Source of the DNA: a virus
Virus record (IMG/VR): IMGVR_UViG_3300044630_001740
Coordinates: 1-22,957 of that record
Length of the DNA stretch: 22,957 nucleotides
Direction: 5' to 3' (one strand)
Both the position numbers and the translations under genes were made by a program. Of the stretch, positions 6,895-14,004 are shown one piece after another. Every line of letters begins with the position of its first letter. Position 1 is the stretch's first letter. The notes under the pieces were generated by a model that saw only the letters and a program-made list of their open reading frames with translations, made no database searches and was not told the origin of the DNA.

Positions 6895-9510
6895 ATGGCA
6901 GACACACTAATATTTAAGATAGACACCACTCCAACCGTTTCGGCATTGCAGGACGTTAACGACTTATTGACGCAATCAAAGACTAAGCTAAAGGAATTAA
7001 CTGATGCAGGGAAGCAACAGACCAATGAATACATTGCACAAAATGCGGAAGTAAAGGCATTAGAGAAAGAGCAACGGGCGTTAAACAATGTTTTGGTGCA
7101 ACAGACTAGTGCAACAAAGATAATGACCCAAGCCACTGAAGATAACATAAAAGCAGGAAAGGCTCAGGAAAACAGCATTGCGGAAAATCGTAAAGCCTAC
7201 AACGCTTTATACAATCAATTAATCCAAACAGCGAAGCCAACACAAGAGCAAATTAAAACGGCTAAAGAATTAAATAAAACTTTAAAGGAACAAGAGGCGG
7301 CATTAGGTAACACTACTCGCAACGTGGGTAACTACGGTCAAGGGTTTAGTGAAGCAGGGAAGCAAATAAACTTATTTGGCGTAAACATTGGCGAGGTTTC
7401 TAAAGGATTAGAGGCTGCTAAAGCAGGTTTCACAGCCGCAGGTGGTGGCGTTAAGGGATTTAGTGCGGCATTAGCTACGACAGGTTTACCGTTGATTATA
7501 ATGGCTTTCTCGCAACTTACAAATGTATTAGAAGCATTTAAGCCAGTAGCTGACGCAGTAGAAACAGTTGTTACAGCTATTGGTGCAGGATTTAAAGCAT
7601 TATTGGACGGTGGGAATATTGCAGAAGCAGGTAGACAAGCCACAGCTTATTTAGAAATTCTTAGGGATTTAGAGGACACCGAAAACGGTGTGCAAATAGC
7701 GCAAGAAAAAAGGAATAATGAAGTTAGATTTTTGATTACATCTGCAAGAGATTTAGGCAAATCAACAAAGGAAAGAAATGAACTTTTAGCCGAAGCAGAA
7801 AAGTTACAAAAACAAAACTTCAAAGCAGATTTGGAGCGAAACAAAATTAAAAAAGATGGATTAGCTGAGTTGTTGAAAAGCCAAACAGGACTTACCCAAA
7901 AAGAATTAGATTACTTAGCAACATCAACTGATGCAACTGATGAATATTTTTTAAAATACAAAGCACAAGCCGAAAGCAGAACATCATTTGATGAGAAAAA
8001 ACTAAAAGAATATCAAAATGTTTTATTAGAAGAGGAGAAATTAAGAGGCAATAATGTAGTAGACTTAGAAAAGATTATTAGTGCAGGTAATAAACTAATT
8101 GAGAAACGTCAAGCCGCAGAAGAAAAAGCAGCAGCCGCAGCCAAAGCCGCAAAAGATAAAGCAGACCAAGCAGAGGCGGCAAGAATAAAAAATTTGGAAA
8201 CACTAGAAATAGAGTTTCAACTTAGTGAACGTGAAAGATTAAACAAATCATTTGAAGATAAATTAAAAACCGTTAAAGGCAAGGGTGAACGTGAGACGTT
8301 ATTAAGGTTAGATATTGTAGCGGCACAAGAAGCGGCATTAAAAAAGTTTGATGAAGATGCTAAAGCTAAAAAGAAAGCAAAAGATGACGCTGATGCATTA
8401 AATGAGAAAGCAAAACAAGACAAAGAGTTCAACGATAAAATTGCTTTCAATCAAAAGCAATTACAATTAGACTTAAATGCAGTTGATTTATCGGTTGCAA
8501 CAGAAAAAGAAAAGGAAAGACGTAAAGCCGAAATACAATTAGCGGCATTAGAGGAACAACTAAAATTAACTAAGAAATTTTTAGGTCCAGAAGGTTCGTT
8601 AACTAAAGAGCAGTTGCAAGGCATTACAGCTATTGAACAAGCTATTGCAAAAGCTAAAGAAGGATTGAAGCCTAAAGCAGAAGACCCAACCGTAGCAGAT
8701 GCTTTAGGGATAAACGAAGAAGGCATAGAAAAAGCGCAAGAAACATTATCTCAAGTCAGTAAAGCATTACAAGCCGTAACGGATATTGTGAACATGGGGT
8801 TTGAAACTAGGTTAAACAACATAGACGCTACAAAGAATGCCGAGATAGATGCGATTAACCAAAGCACAGCAAGTGAGGAAGACAAAGCAAAGAAGATACA
8901 AGAAATTGAGCGTGAAGCGGCAATGGCTAGGTATGACATTGAGTTAAAACAATTCCAAGCGAATAAAGCAACGTCAATAATTCAAACCATAATTAACACA
9001 GCACAAGCGGTGATGGCTCAATTATTAGCACCACCACCAGCAGGATTTATATTCGCAGGATTAGCGGCTGCAACAGGTGCGGCACAATTAGCACTCATAG
9101 CTTCACAGCCACCACCACCAAGACCAGCATTTGCCACAGGCGTTATCGGGTTAGACGGTGCAGGAACAGCAACGAGCGACAGCATAGACGCAAGGTTATC
9201 ACGAGGCGAAAGTGTAATGACAGCCAAAGCAACCGAGCGATTTGCACCAGTATTAGCGCAGATGGAGATGGCAGTAGGTAATAGACCAAACTTCCAATTA
9301 GGCAATAGAAAATTCGCCACAGGATACATACCTACAACGGACGGGGGGTATAGCGATAGGGCAATGAGTAATGAGGTGAACAACGCTAGTACGATGGCGA
9401 AGATGTTTAGCGATAGCATAGCTAAGATGCCACAGCCGAAACTCGTTTACGATGAGTTCACTAATTTTGTGAACAATCGCAATCAGTCGGTTAATTTATC
9501 GGAGTTGTAA
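6895..9510 (+). CDS. Tail tape measure protein
   Basis: 871 residues. This protein sets tail length and enters the cell during DNA ejection. Residues 1-155 form a long coiled coil with ENRKAYNALYNQLIQ and a segment ending NTTRNVGNYGQGF, familiar in tape measures of Bacteroidota phages. A hydrophobic Gly/Ala-rich region follows at about 160-240, including PLIIMAFSQLTNVL. There is a very long Lys/Glu/Ala coiled coil at about 250-700, with AAEEKAAAAAKAAKDKAD. A second hydrophobic segment, GFIFAGLAAATGAAQLALIA, precedes the Pro-rich PPPPRP and the common FATGVIGLDGAGT...RGESVMTAKAT ending. At roughly 1.5 angstrom per residue the tail would be about 130 nm. Its last 28 bases overlap the end of a reverse-strand gene. 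Confidence 0.9.
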   Translation: MADTLIFKIDTTPTVSALQDVNDLLTQSKTKLKELTDAGKQQTNEYIAQNAEVKALEKEQRALNNVLVQQTSATKIMTQATEDNIKAGKAQENSIAENRKAYNALYNQLIQTAKPTQEQIKTAKELNKTLKEQEAALGNTTRNVGNYGQGFSEAGKQINLFGVNIGEVSKGLEAAKAGFTAAGGGVKGFSAALATTGLPLIIMAFSQLTNVLEAFKPVADAVETVVTAIGAGFKALLDGGNIAEAGRQATAYLEILRDLEDTENGVQIAQEKRNNEVRFLITSARDLGKSTKERNELLAEAEKLQKQNFKADLERNKIKKDGLAELLKSQTGLTQKELDYLATSTDATDEYFLKYKAQAESRTSFDEKKLKEYQNVLLEEEKLRGNNVVDLEKIISAGNKLIEKRQAAEEKAAAAAKAAKDKADQAEAARIKNLETLEIEFQLSERERLNKSFEDKLKTVKGKGERETLLRLDIVAAQEAALKKFDEDAKAKKKAKDDADALNEKAKQDKEFNDKIAFNQKQLQLDLNAVDLSVATEKEKERRKAEIQLAALEEQLKLTKKFLGPEGSLTKEQLQGITAIEQAIAKAKEGLKPKAEDPTVADALGINEEGIEKAQETLSQVSKALQAVTDIVNMGFETRLNNIDATKNAEIDAINQSTASEEDKAKKIQEIEREAAMARYDIELKQFQANKATSIIQTIINTAQAVMAQLLAPPPAGFIFAGLAAATGAAQLALIASQPPPPRPAFATGVIGLDGAGTATSDSIDARLSRGESVMTAKATERFAPVLAQMEMAVGNRPNFQLGNRKFATGYIPTTDGGYSDRAMSNEVNNASTMAKMFSDSIAKMPQPKLVYDEFTNFVNNRNQSVNLSEL

Positions 9511-9674
9511 ATTTCATTATACTTCTCAATAGCCGCTTCACGAACGAACTTCGCCACACTTGTATTTGACTGCGGAAGTTGGCAATGGCTTTCTAAGCGT
9601 TTCCACCAATAAGGCGTGAACTGCGTTTTGAGTTGTTTTGAATACTTTTCTGCTTCGTCTTTTTTACTTGCCAT
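9483..9674 (-). CDS. Small ribbon-helix-helix-like DNA-binding protein
   Basis: 63 residues from the ATG at 9674; a TTG two codons upstream is less likely. The layout is that of a ribbon-helix-helix protein: a basic start (MASKKDEAEKYSK), a short strand (LKTQFTP), helix A (YWWKRLESHCQL), a turn with QSNTS, then helix B (VAKFVREAAIEKYNE). Such proteins bind DNA as dimers and often repress their own operon; similar small proteins also occur in plasmid mobilisation. The gene is second in a reverse-strand operon, overlapping the membrane protein gene by 11 bases. Two direct repeats at the operon's promoter are candidate binding sites. Its stop overlaps the tape measure gene's 3' end by 28 bases on the other strand. 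The fold assignment is by eye. Confidence 0.6.
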   Translation of the reverse strand: MASKKDEAEKYSKQLKTQFTPYWWKRLESHCQLPQSNTSVAKFVREAAIEKYNEIYNSDKLTD

Positions 9675-9843
9675 CTGCAATAGTTTTGGTTAGTTGACGT
9701 GGAATGAACAAGGCTATAATGAAGAACAATCTAACCCATTCAGACCATTGCAAAGGGTTAAGGTTTGCACCAATAAAGGCACAAAGTAAATAGCATAGTA
9801 CGAACGTAACTGATGCGCTGATGTATTTGTTTCGGATTGACAT
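9664..9843 (-). CDS. Small two-helix membrane protein
   Basis: 59 residues from the ATG at 9843. An in-frame ATG at 9867 lies within the promoter region and before the predicted transcription start, so it was rejected. Two hydrophobic segments are visible, about residues 9-28 (ASVTFVLCYLLCAFIGA) and 40-52 (VRLFFIIALFIP), with a basic C-terminus. No family is recognised. It is the first gene of a two-gene reverse operon placed between the tape measure and protease genes. Being on the opposite strand to every other gene here, it is likely expressed at another time, for example in lysogeny or early infection. A superinfection-exclusion or membrane-defence role is one possibility, without direct support. 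Confidence 0.6.
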   Translation of the reverse strand: MSIRNKYISASVTFVLCYLLCAFIGANLNPLQWSEWVRLFFIIALFIPRQLTKTIADGK

Positions 9844-9853
9844 GGTTAAAAAG

Positions 9854-9886
9854 TTTAGGACAAACATACTTTGATTTTAGGACAAA
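9854..9886. repeat. Pair of 11-bp direct repeats, candidate operator
   Basis: TTTAGGACAAA occurs at 9854-9864 and again at 9876-9886, 22 bases apart start to start, or about two helical turns. One copy overlaps the reverse promoter's -7 element and the other lies between its -33 and -7 elements, the placement expected of repressor sites. Confidence 0.6.
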
Positions 9887-9892
9887 AACAAA
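9861..9892 (-). promoter_or_regulatory. Bacteroidota-type promoter for the reverse operon
   Basis: On the reverse strand TTTG (9892-9889) is followed by a 20-base spacer and TATGTTTG (9868-9861), a full consensus match. It lies 17 bases upstream of the ATG at 9843. Two direct repeats overlap it. Confidence 0.75.
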
Positions 9893-9911
9893 TTCGCTTT
9901 ACTATTCTACG

Positions 9912-9919
9912 TTTTTTTG
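9912..9919 (+). promoter_or_regulatory. Possible weak leaderless promoter before the protease gene
   Basis: TTTTTTTG ends four bases before the ATG at 9924 (TTTG-TACT-ATG), the same spacing as at three better sites. The TA of TAnnTTTG is missing and no TTTG sits at the right upstream distance, so this is weak. Confidence 0.35.
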
Positions 9920-9923
9920 TACT

Positions 9924-11081
9924 ATGAACAGCGCAACGCTTTACATTAACGGTTATATCGGTCAGCAAGGTTTCTTCGATGAAGCGTCTTTTGACTTGAC
10001 TACGTTAAACAATTTCCTTGACCAGCACCAAGATATTGAAGAACTAAATGTGTTTATCAATAGCGGTGGCGGTTCAGTAACAGAAGGCTTTGCAATTCAT
10101 GACCGTTTAATGGCTTTGCCATTTACCGTTAACACAATAGTAAACGGAATGTGTGGCAGTATAGCAACCGTAATATTCCAAGCAGGTAAAAAGGGCAAAC
10201 GTAAGATGTACGCCAATAGCGAGTTCTTCGTTCACAATCCTTTTTGGATGCCCGATGCACCAAACGCAATGGAAGCAAAAGACTTGGAAGCATTAGCCGA
10301 AGATTTGAAACGTGCGGAAAATAAGATAGTTAACTTCTATTCTACAATCACTGGCAAATCAACCGAAGATTTGAAACCAATCTTAGACCGTCAAACAACA
10401 CTAACAGCAAGTGAAGCAATAGAACTAGGGTTTGCAGATGAAATCATGGGCGGTGAAATTAAGGCGTTCACCAAGTACAAAATAGCAGCGTATTTATCTA
10501 ATCAAAATAAAACAATTAACATGGCAGAACAAACCGAAATTAAAGCCGAGTTGACAGGAATAAAATCTTTCCTTGCAAAACTCACATCAAAACTTTTTAA
10601 GGCAGCAATGACCGAAACTATTGACGGCAAAGTAATTCACTTTGATGGCTCAACACTTACCGAAGGCACTTTGGTATTTGAAGACGAAACAATGTTGACA
10701 CCTTTGGCAGATGGTGATTACATTGTAGACACAGCTACTTACACCGTAGTTGGTGGTGTGGTTACAGCAGTAACAGAAGTTGAAGTTGAAGTTGAAGTTG
10801 AAGATGCAAAGCTAAAAGAAGCAAACGCACAAATCGAAGATTTGAAAGCACAACTTGCCGCTAAAGAAGAAATCGTAAACGAAAAAGAAACTTTGATTAA
10901 CGACACCAAAACCGAAATCGTTGCACTTGCAACAAAGGTGAAGTCTTTTGAAGCGTTACTTGTAACTGGTAAGAACTTCAAAGCAGAAGCAGGACAATCA
11001 AACAACACTAACCAAGATGCGCCTAAACTTTCAGCAATGGAAGTAATCGCAAAACGTAGAGCCGAAAAGGAAAACAAATAA
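9924..11081 (+). CDS. ClpP-type prohead (head maturation) protease fused to scaffold-like tail
   Basis: 385 residues from the ATG at 9924. An in-frame start at 9837 would run through the divergent promoter and adds a stretch unlike the family. Residues 1-190 are a ClpP/S49-like serine protease: strand NVFINSGGGSVTEGFAIHD (about 42-60), catalytic Ser79 in GMCGSIATVI, and His104 in EFFVHNPFW. The third catalytic residue is probably Asp133 or nearby. It ends with ASEAIELGFADEI, the usual end of the protease fold. The rest is a small beta domain, an Asp/Glu/Val-rich linker, and a coiled coil (about 295-350) as in scaffolding proteins, which the protease removes during maturation. It directly precedes the capsid gene. 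An internal ATG (MAEQTEIKAEL) could give a separate scaffold. Confidence 0.85.
   Translation: MNSATLYINGYIGQQGFFDEASFDLTTLNNFLDQHQDIEELNVFINSGGGSVTEGFAIHDRLMALPFTVNTIVNGMCGSIATVIFQAGKKGKRKMYANSEFFVHNPFWMPDAPNAMEAKDLEALAEDLKRAENKIVNFYSTITGKSTEDLKPILDRQTTLTASEAIELGFADEIMGGEIKAFTKYKIAAYLSNQNKTINMAEQTEIKAELTGIKSFLAKLTSKLFKAAMTETIDGKVIHFDGSTLTEGTLVFEDETMLTPLADGDYIVDTATYTVVGGVVTAVTEVEVEVEVEDAKLKEANAQIEDLKAQLAAKEEIVNEKETLINDTKTEIVALATKVKSFEALLVTGKNFKAEAGQSNNTNQDAPKLSAMEVIAKRRAEKENK
10776..10799 (+). repeat. In-frame (GAAGTT)4 hexamer repeat
   Basis: Four exact GAAGTT units, with a partial fifth, encode alternating Glu-Val in the protease-scaffold linker. Unit gain or loss would keep the frame, so linker length could vary between isolates. 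Confidence 0.8.
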
Positions 11082-11112
11082 ATTAATAAACTAAAAACAA
11101 AAACAATAAGAC

Positions 11113-12114
11113 ATGGCAAACGCAGTAACAGCACTACCAGCAAACGGTTCGATACCATATGAGGTATTCTATAAACCGCTATTGAACGACCCAAAGATTA
11201 ACGCTTTACCGTTCACAATTCACTTTGGAAAAATCGGCAAAGAATTATACTTTGATGCTGAATTTACCGATGCACCAACTATCAAGGCAACTTGTGGATG
11301 GGATTACAAAACAGGAACTCCAATCACTAAAAAGGCTCTTGACCCTTATGAGTTGGATTTCTCTTTTGAGCAATGTTATACCGACTTCGTTAAATCAATT
11401 TGGGGCGATAGCCTTCCAGATGGTTGGAGAAAAGGCGAACTTACTCCAGAGATTGTTGACCGTATCGTAACTAAGCAATCAAACGCTTTCAATACTAACT
11501 TACTTTACGCTTTATTCCTTGCTGACACTTCGTCTACTACTAACTTCCTTAGCGGTATGGATGGAGTTTATCAAAAACTTTTAGCAGGTGTTGCAGGTAA
11601 TGACGGAACGGTTGATGCAGGTGCAATCACTGACAGCGATTTGTCGTTGACAAACATCGAAGGTACACTTTACGGTATCTACACAGCGCAAAGCGATTTG
11701 CTTAAAACTTTTGACAACGGAACTAAGGCGTTCATCGTTACTCAAAAAGTTTACGAAGCATGGAGCCGTTTCTTACAAGTAAATACTGCGGTAGGTGGTA
11801 ACTTGATTGACAGAGCATCTATCCAAAACGGTGTTACTGGTATCTCTTATCAAGGCATCCCAATGATTAACGCTAACTACGTTGACAGAGGTTTAGCACT
11901 TTACGGAACAGCAGGTTCACCTCCAAGTGTAACTGACCCGAACCGTGTTATCTTGACTTTGCCTACAAACCACCACATCATGATTGATGGAAGCGGTTTT
12001 GAAAGCATCGAACCATTCTACGACCGTAAAGAGGACAAAGTATTTTCACCAGCTAGTGCCATGATTGACTACCAATACGGCTACGGTGACTTGAACGTAA
12101 TCGCAGGTTTCTAA
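11113..12114 (+). CDS. Major capsid protein
   Basis: 333 residues, forming the icosahedral shell. It follows the protease-scaffold gene by 31 bases and its codon use is biased to C-ending codons (AAC, TAC, TTC, GAC), as expected for the most abundant virion protein. The N-terminus (PYEVFYKPLLNDPKINALPF) and the later TKAFIVTQKVYEAWSRFLQ, GISYQGIPMINANYVDRG and NRVILTLPTNHHI segments are the recognised order of an HK97-like capsid: an A-domain with a long spine helix, then the P-domain strands. The protein is short for the family, consistent with a separate scaffold located in the upstream protease protein. An alternative role is very unlikely given the neighbours. Confidence 0.85.
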   Translation: MANAVTALPANGSIPYEVFYKPLLNDPKINALPFTIHFGKIGKELYFDAEFTDAPTIKATCGWDYKTGTPITKKALDPYELDFSFEQCYTDFVKSIWGDSLPDGWRKGELTPEIVDRIVTKQSNAFNTNLLYALFLADTSSTTNFLSGMDGVYQKLLAGVAGNDGTVDAGAITDSDLSLTNIEGTLYGIYTAQSDLLKTFDNGTKAFIVTQKVYEAWSRFLQVNTAVGGNLIDRASIQNGVTGISYQGIPMINANYVDRGLALYGTAGSPPSVTDPNRVILTLPTNHHIMIDGSGFESIEPFYDRKEDKVFSPASAMIDYQYGYGDLNVIAGF

Positions 12115-12167
12115 AAAAAATTAAGGGGGTGCAAATCCACCTTTTAATATTCAAAAAATAAAACAAA

Positions 12168-12743
12168 ATGGCAGATTGCATAGACATATTAGAAAGCATC
12201 GGACAAGGATGCGAAAAAGAAAACCAAGTGGGCGGTGTAAACCGTAGAGTTTGGGTAACGCAAAAGAGCCAAGTCGTAAGCACTACAACTGACGCTAACG
12301 GATACGTTAACACCATTACAATGGGCGTTGACAATTCGAGCGATGCTTATAAGTTGATTACGGTTACAGGCAAAGACTACACTCACAACGGTGTTATTGA
12401 AGGCGTGATTGGTGATAATACCAACACATTCAACCACAGCGCAGCGATTAAGATTTTCACAGCTACACCTGCTGAACGTGAAGCAGTTGAGACTTTGTTT
12501 AAAGCAAAGGACTTGATTGTTATCTTCCAAAACGAAAACGACCAAGTTGAAGTTTACGGATTAGACAAAGGATTGAAAGCATCGGCATTCGCAGGTGGTA
12601 CTGGAACGGCTTTACAAGATGACACAGGAATGTTATTGACTTTGAGTGGCGAACAACGCTACTTGCCTAAATACTTCTTAAACGGAGGTTCTTTGGCTAC
12701 GTCAATCGCTTACTTGGACAACATCAGCAAAGCAGTAGTTTAA
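12168..12743 (+). CDS. Probable major tail (tube) protein
   Basis: 191 residues, placed after the capsid gene and closing the block with a terminator. It is beta-rich with short helices. Features are VWVTQKSQVVSTTT near the start, a central helix AEREAVETLFKAKDLIVIFQN, and EVYGLDKGLKASAFAGGTG followed by MLLTLSGEQRYLPKYF. That last stretch resembles the tube-forming hairpin region and the closing strands of siphovirus tail tube proteins. Codon use is capsid-like, indicating high expression. The main alternative is a head decoration protein, since no head-tail connectors stand between it and the capsid. Family identity needs structure-based comparison. Confidence 0.5.
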   Translation: MADCIDILESIGQGCEKENQVGGVNRRVWVTQKSQVVSTTTDANGYVNTITMGVDNSSDAYKLITVTGKDYTHNGVIEGVIGDNTNTFNHSAAIKIFTATPAEREAVETLFKAKDLIVIFQNENDQVEVYGLDKGLKASAFAGGTGTALQDDTGMLLTLSGEQRYLPKYFLNGGSLATSIAYLDNISKAVV

Positions 12744-12773
12744 TTCTTCTCGCTCCCTTAGTTGCATAAACTT

Positions 12774-12802
12774 TAGCCACTTTCGAGTGGCTATTGTTTT
12801 TT
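12774..12802 (+). terminator. Strong intrinsic terminator
   Basis: Perfect 8-bp stem TAGCCACT (12774-12781) / AGTGGCTA (12786-12793) with a TTCG tetraloop and a TTGTTTTTT tract. It ends the capsid block. The stem core AGCCAC/GTGGCT is the same as in the terminator at 1867, and its T tract overlaps the next promoter's -33 element. Confidence 0.9.
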
Positions 12803-12823
12803 AAATACGTTTGTCTATATTTG
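12794..12823 (+). promoter_or_regulatory. Bacteroidota-type promoter of the glycosyltransferase island
   Basis: TTG (12794-12796), a 19-base spacer, then TATATTTG (12816-12823): a good consensus match. The ATG at 12828 follows after four bases (TACA), predicting a leaderless mRNA. The -33 element lies inside the T tract of the preceding terminator. Confidence 0.8.
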
Positions 12824-12827
12824 TACA

Positions 12828-13169
12828 ATGGAAGTGAGAAGCCTATCTTTTTTAAATGAGTTAAACGAGAATGTAATCTCAAAAGGTAGCGTAAACAATG
12901 TAAGCGGAGTTACTATCCGATACTACTACACACTAATTTTCAATAAGAAATTAAAAGGTAATTGCAGTTCATGTTTGGTTGATGCGATGGTTTCAATGCG
13001 GAAATATTATACGACTAACATAGCGAAGTACAATAGTAGCGATGCCGAAATTTTAAAGGTAAATAAATACGCTTTGACTAAAGCATTGATTGAGTTTAAG
13101 GCATTAGAGAAATATGAATTATGCGAGTTTATTAAAAGTCGGATTGATATTTATAAAAAACTACTATGA
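12828..13169 (+). CDS. Hypothetical protein, 113 residues, first gene of the sugar-transfer island
   Basis: No family recognised. The protein is mostly helical after a beta-like first third (VTIRYYYTLIFNKKLKGN), with a CSSC motif (residues about 46-49) in GNCSSCLVDAMVSMRKYY that could bind metal or form a disulfide, though two cysteines alone are not decisive. The C-terminal half is a charged helix pair (ALTKALIEFKALEKYELCEFIKSRIDIYKKLL). The start is placed four bases after the promoter element. Its stop overlaps the next start by four bases, so it is probably co-expressed with the three sugar-transfer genes, but its role in that is unknown. Confidence 0.6.
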   Translation: MEVRSLSFLNELNENVISKGSVNNVSGVTIRYYYTLIFNKKLKGNCSSCLVDAMVSMRKYYTTNIAKYNSSDAEILKVNKYALTKALIEFKALEKYELCEFIKSRIDIYKKLL

Positions 13170-13366
13170 GCGAAATAGAAAAGTATAGACATTGGTTGCT
13201 TTGTATTGCTAGGTTAGCCAAGCTAAAACATTATCACGGATTTGATATAAACTACAAGGATTGTGGGTTTAATGACTTTTGTAACAAGCCAAATGGACAC
13301 GGTGAAACCGAGTTAGAACGTAGCGTAAAACTATTTAGCAATGAAGTAAAACAGATATTTGCATGA
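13166..13366 (+). CDS. Hypothetical protein, 66 residues
   Basis: No family recognised. The protein is small and soluble, rich in aromatics and Cys (three cysteines: LLCIARLAK, KDCGFNDF, FCNKPNG), with a C-terminal charged helix. It overlaps both neighbours by ATGA junctions, so it is made with the 12828 gene and the glycosyltransferase genes. Coding potential rests on the coupled position and on a composition like its neighbours. Function unknown. Confidence 0.55.
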   Translation: MSEIEKYRHWLLCIARLAKLKHYHGFDINYKDCGFNDFCNKPNGHGETELERSVKLFSNEVKQIFA

Positions 13367-14004
13367 AGAAAACAATAGTTACCCGAAGCGCAAACGATAA
13401 ACTTTACAACCTATCAAAATCATTATGGCGTGATGACAATACCTTTGTAAGGTTGCAACAATTCACAGGCTTTCATGGTGCGCTGACTTATCTGCTTCAC
13501 ATTCTCGAAAACTACAACGGCATAATCGTAAACGCTGACGAAGATTTCTTTGTTACCAATGAGAACTTAATTGACCAAGTAATTGCTGACATGATTAAGA
13601 ATGATTTTGCGTATTGTGGTGTTCCAGATAAAGGAATTATATCGCACCGTGATAAGTCTTTCTTCCACGTCAATCCGTTCTTTAATGTATTTAATGTGGA
13701 CATCATTAAAACTAAGTTGCCAAAATTTGACAACTCAAAAGTTTATGACTACGCAAACCAGTGCGAAAAGAATGGCAATGTAGATGAGCCGTTTGCAGGG
13801 TTATTTTATTGGCTACATTTGAACTTCAAACACGCTAACTTCACCAAGATAACTTCAACAGATGGCACAAGTACGGTGATAAATATAAATGACAAACCGA
13901 TTGGCATCCATTCATGGTATAGTCGTGAGTATGGCAAGGACGTGAAGCAGACCGAGCGAATTGATAAGTGCCTAGAGTGGGCAATAATTAACCGAAATCA
14001 ATGA
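13363..14004 (+). CDS. Putative glycosyltransferase (GT-A type)
   Basis: 213 residues, no signal peptide or membrane segment. A hydrophobic strand (GIIVNADEDFFV, residues 53-64) places an Asp-x-Glu-Asp cluster (D59, E60, D61) where GT-A enzymes have their metal-binding DxD. It is followed by the acceptor-side helix (NENLIDQVIADMI) and by HVNPFFNVFNVDIIK, seen in several phage and capsule sugar transferases. A C-terminal HSWYSREYGKD would suit donor or metal binding by its His. It is the first of three consecutive sugar-transfer-like genes, joined by ATGA overlaps. The likely job is adding sugars to virion proteins or to host surface glycans. The GT-A call is by motif; donor, acceptor and family number cannot be read. 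Confidence 0.5.
   Translation: MKKTIVTRSANDKLYNLSKSLWRDDNTFVRLQQFTGFHGALTYLLHILENYNGIIVNADEDFFVTNENLIDQVIADMIKNDFAYCGVPDKGIISHRDKSFFHVNPFFNVFNVDIIKTKLPKFDNSKVYDYANQCEKNGNVDEPFAGLFYWLHLNFKHANFTKITSTDGTSTVININDKPIGIHSWYSREYGKDVKQTERIDKCLEWAIINRNQ

Noticed and set aside
6747-7148. 133-codon reverse-strand open frame across the tail protein/tape measure junction
   Set aside because: Spans two well-supported forward genes and shows no protein family signal.
9018-9419. 133-codon reverse-strand open frame within the tape measure gene
   Set aside because: Low-complexity Ala/Asn/Leu product mirroring the Ala-rich tape measure coding strand; no independent support.
9837-9923. Upstream start for the protease gene
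   Set aside because: It would read through the divergent promoter and operator repeats; the ATG at 9924 begins the ClpP fold directly and has TTTG-N4 spacing.
10739-11194. 151-codon open frame on the reverse strand
   Set aside because: It lies opposite the protease-scaffold and capsid start; its Ser/Thr-rich composition (STSTSTST) is just the complement of the Glu-Val repeat region. No family features.
11225-11470. 81-codon forward open frame inside the capsid gene
   Set aside because: Wholly contained in the capsid gene in another frame, with composition typical of a frame shadow.
12123-12145. Hairpin between capsid and tail tube genes as a terminator
   Set aside because: The stem is only four good pairs (GGTG/CACC) plus wobble pairs, and the T run is short. 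It may modulate read-through but does not support a terminator call.
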